Assembly (NCBI GenBank): GCA_038043305.1
Contig: JBBTCG010000188.1
Span: forward strand, 1-9,853
Direction of reading: 5' to 3'
Origin: JACRCE01 sp038043305
GTDB lineage: Bacteria > Desulfobacterota > GWC2-55-46
DNA: 9,853 nucleotides
A program made the translations under genes and the position numbers. The notes under the pieces are model-generated. The model saw nothing but the letters and a program-made list of their open reading frames with translations. It made no database searches and was not told the DNA's origin. Of this stretch, positions 1-5,090 are shown one piece after another (the stretch's first letter is position 1; each line of letters opens with the position of its first letter).

Positions 1-51
1 TTTTTATTTTCGCCCTGACGCAGAGATCGGAAAAAATAGCAATTTTTAGAG
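1..51 (+). repeat. Dispersed hairpin repeat, copy 1 (may be cut by window edge)
   Basis: This is the first of three copies of one element; the others are at 428-480 (inverted) and 505-566. It opens with TTTTTATTTTCGCCCTGACGC and closes with AAAATAGCAATTTTTAGAG. The two ends are imperfectly complementary, so a single copy can fold into a hairpin with a variable interior. Weaker similarity runs on to about position 60 (GCCAGCCTGAG here, GGCTGCCTAAG in the third copy). It ends only a few bases before the predicted 6S RNA, where that gene's promoter would be expected. The start may lie outside the window. Confidence 0.75.
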
Positions 52-56
52 CCAGC

Positions 57-250
57 CTGAGGTATGCTCCCCTGCTTGGTTAGTGATTGGCGGCACTATT
101 TAGAACCAACTACCAAACGTCGGGGGCCGGCCCTGACCGCGCTTGATGCGCCCTTTTGCGGGGATATCGAAAACGGTTATACAAGGCGCCCACCTGTGAA
201 AACAGGTTCAAAAGGCTGTTGACACGGCTTTTGCGGGGGAGCATCATCAA
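57..250 (+). ncRNA. ssrS: 6S RNA
   Basis: 6S RNA mimics an open promoter and sequesters the sigma70 RNA polymerase holoenzyme, mostly in stationary phase. What is seen: a closing stem pairs 64-75 (ATGCTCCCCTGC) with 233-244 (GCGGGGGAGCAT). The interior is about 190 nt, the usual family size. The 3' half carries the characteristic hairpin CACCTGTGAAAACAGGTTCA followed by GGCTGTTGACACGG, close to the family's 3' segment. The next gene is 5-formyl-THF cyclo-ligase, the classic partner of ssrS (ygfA in E. coli). The exact ends are estimated from the stem. The identification rests on structure plus synteny; a covariance-model search was not possible here. Confidence 0.83.
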
Positions 251-427
251 ACTTGCCTTAAGATCAGGCGGATAATACGGATGTCCATAGATTCAATACA
301 TACGGTTTTTTTCAGATACCTGCGGCCGGGGCCCGAGCATCTATCGCTTCCTATACCGCGTCGGCCCTTGTTTCATCCAGCGGGGTCGTAGGGGCTAATC
401 CGCCCCTGTCCTGATCTTTTAGGGTTG

Positions 428-480
428 TCTCTAAAAATTAGATAGTTTTTCCGAGGTCAAGGAGGGGCGAAAATAAAAAG
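428..480 (-). repeat. Dispersed hairpin repeat, copy 2 (inverted)
   Basis: Read on the - strand it runs CTTTTTATTTTCGCCCC, then a variable core, then GGAAAAACTATCTAATTTTTAGAGA, matching the ends of copies 1 and 3. The following bases (CAACCCTAAAAG on the same strand) are weakly like the flanks of the other copies. It lies head-to-head with copy 3, with 24 AT-rich bases between them that begin CACAG and end TTTGTGAA, so the pair could form one long cruciform of about 140 bp. Confidence 0.75.
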
Positions 481-504
481 CACAGCATATAATTAATTTG
501 TGAA

Positions 505-566
505 CTTTTTATTTTCGCCCTGACGCCCGTAACGTAACGGCCGGGGAAAATAGCAATTTTTAGAGG
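505..566 (+). repeat. Dispersed hairpin repeat, copy 3
   Basis: Starts CTTTTTATTTTCGCCCTGACGC, exactly as copy 1, and ends GGAAAATAGCAATTTTTAGAG. The interior (CCGTAACGTAACGGCC, itself containing CCGTaacgtaACGG) is longer than in copy 1. The ends pair about 12 of 14 positions, giving a stem with the variable core as its cap. It forms an inverted pair with copy 2. Confidence 0.75.
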
Positions 567-641
567 CTGCCTAAGCAAGCTCTCGTCAATTCGCATATCT
601 TCATAGTCCCCATCCTTTCCTATTTCAGAAAAAAATCATCC

Positions 642-1226
642 ATGCACCGGCTTGCCAATAAAAAAGAGATGCGGGCGTCATTTCTTGAGAGGCGCAGGCA
701 GATGACCTTTGAGGAGGTCTATGCCCTCAGTTCCGTGGCGCAGCGGACATTGCTGACATTGGATTGTTTCAAGGCGGCCAAGAGGCTGTCGCTGTACGCG
801 AGTTTTCAAAACGAGGTGCTTACCGGCGACGTATTCCAGAGTGCGGTTGAAACCGGCAAAGAGGTCTTTTACCCAAGGGTCGTGGACGGCAATAAAAGGC
901 GGCTCGGTTTTTTCAGGGTAAAGAGGCTCGATGAACTGTCTCAAGGTTCTTATGAAATACCGGAGCCGCACGATAAAGAGCCGCCGGCGCATCCGTCAAT
1001 ATTAGACCTTATCGTCGTTCCGGGGGTTGCATTCGACATCAACGGTGCAAGGCTCGGCTTTGGCAAGGGCTATTATGACATGGCCTTAGCCGGTCTTGGT
1101 TCAAGCATCGTTGGGCTTGCCTATGACTTTCAGATCGTTAAAGGCGAGTTGCCTACCGAGCCGACGGACGTATCGGTATCGGCCATTGTTACGGAGAAAA
1201 GGATAATAGATTGTTCCGGGAGGTGA
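642..1226 (+). CDS. fthC: 5-formyltetrahydrofolate cyclo-ligase
   Basis: Cytosolic enzyme that uses ATP to convert 5-formyl-THF (folinate) into 5,10-methenyl-THF, returning stored folate to the one-carbon pool. The 194-residue length is normal for the family. What is seen: the basic N-terminus KKEMRASFLERRRQM, a VPGVAFD strand at about 126-132, and the family's glycine-rich substrate/ATP motif GARLGFGKGYYD at 135-146. It ends with LPTEPTDVSVSAIVTEKRII, matching the conserved LP...HD-V..IVTE-type tail. The start at 642 gives the expected N-terminal length. No strong ribosome site precedes it, so Met10 is a less likely alternative. It lies downstream of the 6S RNA, a linkage widespread in proteobacteria, where read-through from the RNA can feed this gene. 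About 117 bases separate it from rny. Confidence 0.93.
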   Translation: MHRLANKKEMRASFLERRRQMTFEEVYALSSVAQRTLLTLDCFKAAKRLSLYASFQNEVLTGDVFQSAVETGKEVFYPRVVDGNKRRLGFFRVKRLDELSQGSYEIPEPHDKEPPAHPSILDLIVVPGVAFDINGARLGFGKGYYDMALAGLGSSIVGLAYDFQIVKGELPTEPTDVSVSAIVTEKRIIDCSGR

Positions 1227-1343
1227 TGAGAGGCTTACATATCGGCAGTTCAACGGTTTCTCATGGCGCTCTTTCGGGCTGAATAACGGCAAAGTCAGCC
1301 ATCGGTGCGCGCCATTTTAATAATAAAGAGGTAGGGGGTAGGT

Positions 1344-2915
1344 ATGATGGACATCTCAACGGTCTTGATTGTCGCGGCAATAGCCGGCGCATTCATATTG
1401 ATAGGGGTCGTAATCGGATTCGTAGCAAAGAAGAAGATAGACGAGGCAAATTTAGAGGCGGGCATGGGCGCGGCTGAGGCGCTAATCGCAGAGGCAAAGA
1501 GGTCGGCGGATAACGTCAAGAAGGAGGCCGAACTTGAGGCAAAGGACCTCATATTCGAGGGCAAGGCCGCCTTTGAGAACGAGACCCGCGAGAGGAGAAA
1601 GGAACTCCAGTCCGTTGAAAAGAGGGTGCAGCTCAAGGAGGAGGGCATTGACAAGAAGACCGAGGCCCTTGAGCGCAGGGACGCGGAGTTTGTAAAGCGC
1701 GAAAAAACAGTCGCGGCTGAGGAGACGAGGGTAAAGGAGCTTGAGCGCGAGGCGGCCGCTTCCCTGGCGGCGCACAAGACGAGGCTTGAGCAGGTGGCCA
1801 TGCTCTCTTCCGAGGAGGCGAAAAAGCAGCTTCTTGACGCGATGGAGGGCGAGGCCAGGCTGGAGTCCGGAAAACTCTTAAAGCGCATAGACGAGGAGAC
1901 AAGGGCCGAGGCCGATAATAAGGCCAAGGAGATAATCTCCCTTGCCATCCAGAGGTATGCCGGAGAGTACGTGACAGAGAGGACTGTGTCGGTCGTAAAC
2001 CTCCCCAACGACGAGATGAAGGGCAGGATAATCGGCAGGGAAGGCAGGAACATCCGCGCAATAGAGGCCGCAACCGGCATTGACATAATAATAGACGACA
2101 CGCCCGAGGCCATAATCCTTTCAGGACATAACCCTGTAAGGCGCGAGGTGGCCAAGATTTCCATAGAGAGGCTTATAACCGACGGCAGGATACATCCGTC
2201 AAGGATAGAAGAGGTAGTCACAAAGGTAGAGGCCGAGGTAGCCCAGACGATAAACGAGGCCGGAGAGAGGGCGATATTCGACGCCGGACTCCACGGCATC
2301 CATAAGGAGATACAAAAGCTCATAGGCAGGCTGAAGTACAGGTCGAGCTACGCGCAGAACGTCTATGCCCACTCCATGGAAGTCGCTTTTATATGCGGCA
2401 TCATGGCCGCGGAGCTTGGGCTTCCGACGAAGATAGCGAGAAGGGCTGGGCTGCTCCATGATATCGGCAAGGCCGTTGACCACGAGGTGGAAGGGCCTCA
2501 CGCGCTTATCGGAGCGGACCTTGCCAAGAAGTACGGCGAAGCCCCAAAGATAGTAGCGGCCATAGGCCAGCACCACGACGATCACCCTGAGTCCATATTC
2601 GGCGTGCTTGTGCAGGCCGCTGATACCCTTTCAGCCGCAAGACCGGGCGCGAGAAGAGAGATGCTCGAAAACTACGTCAAGCGCCTTGACGACCTTGAGA
2701 AGATCGCCAAGGGCTTTCATGGAGTTGAAAAGGCCTACGCGCTTCAGGCCGGACGCGAGGTAAGGGTAATGGTGGAACACCAACAGATCAGCGACGAAGG
2801 CGCGGTAGTGCTGTCAAGGGACATCGCAAAGAAGATCGAGGCCGAGATGAGCTACCCAGGACAGATAAGGGTTACGGTCATAAGGGAGTCAAGGGCCGTT
2901 GATTACGCGAGGTAA
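1344..2915 (+). CDS. rny: Ribonuclease Y
   Basis: Membrane-anchored endoribonuclease that starts mRNA turnover by internal cleavage. Domains in order: one N-terminal membrane helix (about 5-28), and a long charged coiled coil rich in E, K and A (about 30-205). A KH RNA-binding domain follows with its GxxG loop GREG at 231-234. The HD phosphohydrolase domain has metal ligands H343 (VYAHS), H372-D373 (LLHDIGKA) and D427 (QAADTLS). At 523 aa and with every catalytic residue, it appears full length and functional. Two adjacent ATGs (1344 and 1347) follow a purine-rich GAGGTAGGGGGTAGGT tract; the first is used here but the second is equally plausible. It follows fthC on the same strand after a 117-base gap, so co-transcription is possible. 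A large antisense frame across the 5' part reflects GC skew and is not a gene. Confidence 0.97.
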   Translation: MMDISTVLIVAAIAGAFILIGVVIGFVAKKKIDEANLEAGMGAAEALIAEAKRSADNVKKEAELEAKDLIFEGKAAFENETRERRKELQSVEKRVQLKEEGIDKKTEALERRDAEFVKREKTVAAEETRVKELEREAAASLAAHKTRLEQVAMLSSEEAKKQLLDAMEGEARLESGKLLKRIDEETRAEADNKAKEIISLAIQRYAGEYVTERTVSVVNLPNDEMKGRIIGREGRNIRAIEAATGIDIIIDDTPEAIILSGHNPVRREVAKISIERLITDGRIHPSRIEEVVTKVEAEVAQTINEAGERAIFDAGLHGIHKEIQKLIGRLKYRSSYAQNVYAHSMEVAFICGIMAAELGLPTKIARRAGLLHDIGKAVDHEVEGPHALIGADLAKKYGEAPKIVAAIGQHHDDHPESIFGVLVQAADTLSAARPGARREMLENYVKRLDDLEKIAKGFHGVEKAYALQAGREVRVMVEHQQISDEGAVVLSRDIAKKIEAEMSYPGQIRVTVIRESRAVDYAR

Positions 2916-2918
2916 TCT

Positions 2919-2945
2919 TGCAGGGCGGGCAATGCCCGCCCTGCA
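2919..2945. terminator. Strong hairpin after rny
   Basis: A perfect 12-bp stem, TGCAGGGCGGGC pairing with GCCCGCCCTGCA around an AAT loop, begins four bases after the rny stop codon. No T-tract follows on either strand, so it is not a textbook intrinsic terminator. It may act as a processing or stability hairpin at the mRNA 3' end, or be a member of a palindromic repeat family. Confidence 0.55.
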
Positions 2946-2968
2946 AAACTGAAACTACCCCACCCTTA

Positions 2969-3027
2969 CCTCCCCTTGGAAAGGGGAGGGGCTTCTTTCA
3001 AGAAATCCCCTCCTTACCAAGGAGGGG
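2969..3027. repeat. Pair of GC-rich palindromes
   Basis: Two perfect 9-bp hairpins stand in tandem: CCTCCCCTT/AAGGGGAGG (2969-2977 with 2981-2989) and CCCCTCCTT/AAGGAGGGG (3007-3015 with 3019-3027). They share the CCCCTCC-type core with the array at 4060-4217. They lie between convergent genes (rny and the secreted protein at 3126-3713), so they could also act at transcript ends. The remaining bases to 3125 show nothing recognisable. Confidence 0.6.
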
Positions 3028-3125
3028 CATGGGGAGGTTGTTGTATGTGCGGGGGGAGTTTTCCCCGTGTACCTGATGCTGATGCCTCAGGCGCGGGACG
3101 TAATGGGATTCGCAGTCCTCAGAGT

Positions 3126-3713
3126 TCATAAAAACTTCCAGTATATTTTCTCCGCAAGCCCAGCCGCATTGAATTCCACCACGAACTTCTTGCCGAGTTT
3201 CTTTCTCTGATAAACCCAGAAGTCGTACTGTTTTATTTCGTCAAGGCTGAGTTGCTCTGTCTTTTGCACGTCCACCTTCATTATCCCGCGCATCACATAG
3301 GCCGGAGCGCACAACGCCGTAAAAACCTGTTCCTTTGTCATGCCTATTGCAGGCTCCGCGTTTTTGATTGCCTTTTGAAATTCCGGGGATAGCGTGGATA
3401 AGTCGAGAGGTTCTTTCTGTATATACTTTTCCTGCGGCTCGTCGGGTGTTCTGTATTCATTGTTTTCGGGAGTTTTATAAATCAATCCCGAAACAAGAAG
3501 GCCGTCTCTCTCAACCGTTTCTTTTTTCGTAGTCAATAGTGTCCCTGCCGGAATCTCTACCGATGCCGCAAGCCAGTTTTTCCATGAAATTTCATTTTGG
3601 CCGAACTCGGTCAGAACACGGATGTTACACCGTGCATAATAAACGTTGTCATCTGCGGCGTAGACGGGCGAGGCGATGAGGGTGAACGAAAAAAGCAGTA
3701 ATATCTCTTTCAT
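3126..3713 (-). CDS. Secreted protein of unknown function with BamE/SmpA-like C-terminus
   Basis: Not a family I can name. The 195-residue product opens with a clear Sec signal peptide (MKEILLLFSFTLIASPVYA, probable cleavage after Ala19), with no lipobox Cys at the cleavage site, so a soluble periplasmic location is inferred. Residues 40-105 are polar. Residues 123-137 read IGMTKEQVFTALCAP, resembling the GMTxxqVxxxLGxP motif of SmpA/BamE-fold proteins. The end (YDFWVYQRKKLGKKFVVEFNAAGL, 163-186) matches that fold's final strands. This similarity is by eye only. A GGAG sequence at 3720-3723 precedes the ATG by six bases. It is divergent from the small regulator at 3824, and a palindrome lies within its probable promoter, so repression by that neighbour is a reasonable guess. 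Confidence 0.75.
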   Translation of the reverse strand: MKEILLLFSFTLIASPVYAADDNVYYARCNIRVLTEFGQNEISWKNWLAASVEIPAGTLLTTKKETVERDGLLVSGLIYKTPENNEYRTPDEPQEKYIQKEPLDLSTLSPEFQKAIKNAEPAIGMTKEQVFTALCAPAYVMRGIMKVDVQKTEQLSLDEIKQYDFWVYQRKKLGKKFVVEFNAAGLAEKIYWKFL

Positions 3714-3767
3714 GGCGGTCTCCGTGTTGAACTGAATTTTGTCCGGCGGGGGCGTATGAAACAGAAT

Positions 3768-3820
3768 AATGTTAACAATGTTATCATTGTGCCGTCAAGC
3801 AAAATGATTACAATGATTAC
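3768..3820. promoter_or_regulatory. Four 9-bp repeats and palindrome between divergent genes (putative operator)
   Basis: Two tandem pairs of a 9-mer of the form AATGWTWWC occur: AATGTTAAC (3768-3776) directly followed by AATGTTATC (3777-3785), and AATGATTAC twice (3803-3811 and 3812-3820). The first pair overlaps a perfect palindrome, ACAATG-TTAT-CATTGT (3775-3790). On the - strand a TTGACG -35-like box (3793-3798) sits 17-18 bases before a weak TTAACA/TAACAT -10, which places the palindrome in the spacer of the promoter for the secreted gene. The last repeat ends three bases before the regulator's ATG. Tandem short sites are typical for ribbon-helix-helix repressors. Confidence 0.55.
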
Positions 3821-3823
3821 ATT

Positions 3824-3994
3824 ATGAAGAAGGGAACCCTTGTTGCCGCAAGGATTACGGATGAAATGAAAAAGGCGATCCAGTCCATTGCCGATAAGGA
3901 CGAACGAACCCTCGGATGGATGCTTCGCAAACTTTTAACGGAGGCGTTGGAGAGTAGAGGGTTTTTTAAGGCTAAAAAGACCAAAGCAAGATAA
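3824..3994 (+). CDS. Small ribbon-helix-helix (CopG/Arc-type) DNA-binding protein
   Basis: A 56-residue basic protein, MKKGTLVAARITDEMKKAIQ and onward, ending KAKKTKAR. The layout is that of a ribbon-helix-helix dimer: a short strand (TLVAARI, 5-11), helix A beginning ITDEMKKAIQSIAD (11-24), a turn (KDERT), and helix B (LGWMLRKLLTEALES, 30-44), followed by a lysine-rich tail. Proteins of this fold are plasmid-copy or operon repressors and antitoxins. No toxin partner follows, since the next 300 bases are palindromic repeats, so an autoregulating repressor or orphan antitoxin is more likely. No clear Shine-Dalgarno sequence precedes the ATG. The tandem repeats abutting the start are likely its own operator. 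Confidence 0.72.
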   Translation: MKKGTLVAARITDEMKKAIQSIADKDERTLGWMLRKLLTEALESRGFFKAKKTKAR

Positions 3995-4059
3995 CGAAGG
4001 AAGTTTTCATGCTGTCAGGAGATAACCCCTGATGGCACATAAATTTTAAGGGGTTACGT

Positions 4060-4217
4060 CCCCCTCTCCCCCAAAGGGGAGAGGGGGAAAACGGAAGTTG
4101 ACAGCCTCCTCTCTTTTTTTGTACTTCCCCGGAGGGGAGAGGAGGAATAAAAGGAAATTAATACGCCTTCCTCTGGAAAAGGGATATCTTAAACCTCCTC
4201 TCCCCTTTGGGGAGAGG
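4060..4217. repeat. Array of GC-rich palindromes (CCCCTCTCCCC type)
   Basis: Contains a perfect 12-bp hairpin CCCCCTCTCCCC/GGGGAGAGGGGG (4060-4071 with 4076-4087). There is also a longer-range pair CCTCCTCTC (4106-4114) with GAGAGGAGG (4137-4145), and a 9-bp hairpin CCTCTCCCC/GGGGAGAGG (4197-4205 with 4209-4217). Sequence of this type, which translates as LSPKGRG-like strings, is a common dispersed intergenic palindrome in draft bacterial genomes. It fills the gap between the small regulator and the duplicated rqcH fragment; the two overlapping frames here are not genes. Confidence 0.7.
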
Positions 4218-4261
4218 ACAGAGGTGAGGGGGAAGTTTAGCGGGCACAAAAATCTCACCCT

Positions 4262-4377
4262 TTATTCCTCTTCATGGTTTCGCGGGTTCGTCTCCCCATC
4301 CTCCGGTCTTACCACGATGCTTTATATTCGCTCACCACAACCTGCCCCGGCTTTGCGCCCTTTGGTTTTTTTACGTT
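4262..4377 (-). pseudogene. Truncated, frameshifted copy of the rqcH 3' end (direct repeat, copy A)
   Basis: Bases 4302-4377 match 5111-5187 inside rqcH with one single-base deletion and otherwise no visible difference, on the same strand and 809 bases away. The repeat covers rqcH codons N455 to about E480. The deletion (AATATAAAGC here against AATATAAGAGC in the gene) shifts the frame so that it reads ...SEYKASW then stop. If the lost base is restored, the frame continues past the repeat as RPEDGETNPRNHEEE to a TAA at 4262-4264, a different tail from the ERVNRVID of the intact gene. No start or upstream rqcH sequence is present, so this is a remnant. It begins 18 bases beyond the vapC stop codon. 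Confidence 0.85.
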
Positions 4378-4395
4378 TTGTGCTCCGGCGTCCCC

Positions 4396-4797
4396 TCACA
4401 CCCATATTATCTCCACCATATGCGCCGCCTCTTTGAACTCAGGGTCTCCGGTAACGATGGCGGCCTTTTCGCGCATTGCGGTTGCCACGGCAAAGCAATC
4501 GGCGTATGACATCGGGTATTTGGCCTTGATTCTGGAGGCCGCGATTATATCATCAAAGGAATTTTCGACGATCGTTACCGGCAGATTCGGCAGTACGACC
4601 TCGATGAAATAATCGGCCTCCTTCATGCCCCTCGCCCTTGCGATGATATAGAAGCACTCGCCGACGTTTATCTCGTTCATCAAGACCGCGTTTTTTTCCT
4701 GTTCAGCGGTGAGCAGTTCAACGACCTTCCTGTAACCGTCCTCCTTCTTCAAGTATGCCATCATTGCATACGAGTCAAGTAATCTTTTCTTTTTCAA
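4396..4797 (-). CDS. vapC: PIN-domain toxin (VapC-like ribonuclease)
   Basis: A 133-residue PIN-domain protein. Enzymes of this family are Mg2+-dependent RNases that cut tRNA or rRNA when freed from their antitoxin. The acidic active-site set is visible: D8 (LLDSYAMMAY), E42 or E47 (MNEINVGE), D100 (MSYADCFAVATA) and D118 (IVTGDPEF). Length and motif order are those of a complete VapC. The start is a TTG at 4797: it follows a strong GAGGAGG ribosome site with a six-base spacing, and the next in-frame ATG would remove the first catalytic Asp. The reading frame overlaps the antitoxin by 23 bases, implying translational coupling. It is followed directly by the duplicated rqcH fragment. Confidence 0.88.
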   Translation of the reverse strand: MKKKRLLDSYAMMAYLKKEDGYRKVVELLTAEQEKNAVLMNEINVGECFYIIARARGMKEADYFIEVVLPNLPVTIVENSFDDIIAASRIKAKYPMSYADCFAVATAMREKAAIVTGDPEFKEAAHMVEIIWV

Positions 4798-5023
4798 GCC
4801 GCGCCTCCTCTTTGCGCGCCTTTAAGAGCGCCTTGGTGAGAGATGCGCCCTTTTCAAATACGCCGCAGAACTCCTTGGCCGGGTTTTTTGAAAGAGGCGT
4901 AACCTCGATATGATCCTTGACGATCTTGATAAACAACTTGTGCTGAGGCTCTATGCCGAGCGCATCCCTTACCTCTTTTGGCATTACTATCTGTCCCTTG
5001 GATGATACCGTTACCGTAGGCAT
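4775..5023 (-). CDS. vapB: AbrB/SpoVT-type antitoxin (VapB-like)
   Basis: An 82-residue protein whose N-terminal half is a swapped-hairpin AbrB domain: MPTVTVSSKGQIVMPKEVRD, ALGI, then KLFIKIVKDHIEVTPL. The C-terminal half (FCGVFEKGASLTKALLKARK and on) is the helical segment that would wrap and block the PIN toxin. The start at 5023 is chosen because GGAGGT lies six bases upstream; the open frame extends 16 codons further, but that extension crosses the promoter. Antitoxins of this class bind their own promoter and are made more abundantly than the toxin, which fits the strong ATG start here against the TTG start of vapC. Confidence 0.9.
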   Translation of the reverse strand: MPTVTVSSKGQIVMPKEVRDALGIEPQHKLFIKIVKDHIEVTPLSKNPAKEFCGVFEKGASLTKALLKARKEEARLEKEKIT

Positions 5024-5051
5024 CGTCTTACCTCCATTTATTCGTCTTACC
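5024..5051 (-). promoter_or_regulatory. Duplicated GGTAAGACG in vapB leader, including its ribosome site
   Basis: On the - strand GGTAAGACG occurs at 5051-5043 and again at 5032-5024, with 10 bases between them. The second copy contains the end of the vapB Shine-Dalgarno sequence (GGAGGTAAGACG-ATG). The direct repeat lies between promoter and start codon, so it could be an operator for the VapBC complex, or simply the residue of a small duplication. Confidence 0.4.
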
Positions 5052-5061
5052 TTCTGACTAA

Positions 5062-5090
5062 AGTATAACAATATTGCATTAGTTAGTCAA
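5062..5090 (-). promoter_or_regulatory. sigma70-type promoter of vapBC, overlapping the rqcH stop codon
   Basis: Read on the - strand: TTGACT (5090-5085), a spacer of exactly 17 bases, then TATACT (5067-5062). Both boxes are one base from consensus. The -35 box is formed by the last two codons and the start of the stop codon of rqcH (ATT GAC TAA), so the cassette's promoter begins inside the upstream gene. Transcription would start near 5055, about 30 bases before the vapB ATG. Confidence 0.75.

Larger units (their letters stand above)
251..641. other. Gene-free spacer between 6S RNA and fthC
   Basis: No convincing coding frame was found. It holds a long-range inverted repeat, AAGATCAGG at 260-268 against CCTGATCTT at 410-418, enclosing a GC-rich interior. 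A perfect 6-bp hairpin (AGGGGC 390-395 with GCCCCT 402-407) sits just inside the right arm. The second half is taken up by two facing copies of the dispersed repeat. The last 75 bases before fthC show no clear Shine-Dalgarno sequence. Whether 260-418 is a structured RNA or 6S read-through is unknown. Confidence 0.5.

Noticed and set aside
1295..2323. 342-codon open frame antisense to rny
   Set aside because: Serine-rich, low-complexity translation produced by the coiled-coil codon pattern of rny; RNase Y on the other strand is unmistakable.
3804..3827. Seven-codon frame (ATG ATT ACA ATG ATT ACA TTA TGA) overlapping the small regulator's ATG
   Set aside because: It is simply a reading of the tandem 9-mers, without a ribosome site.
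4274..4305. tRNA 3'-end-like string CGCGGGTTCGTCTCCCC next to the rqcH repeat, a possible attachment site
   Set aside because: Only the GGGTTCG core resembles a T-arm; the T-stem pairs at three of five positions, the invariant A of the loop is missing, and no acceptor, anticodon or CCA-like partner is visible.
4046..4436. Overlapping open frames of 70 and 112 codons in the palindrome array
   Set aside because: They are translations of the repeat itself and of the duplicated rqcH fragment, with no independent coding evidence.
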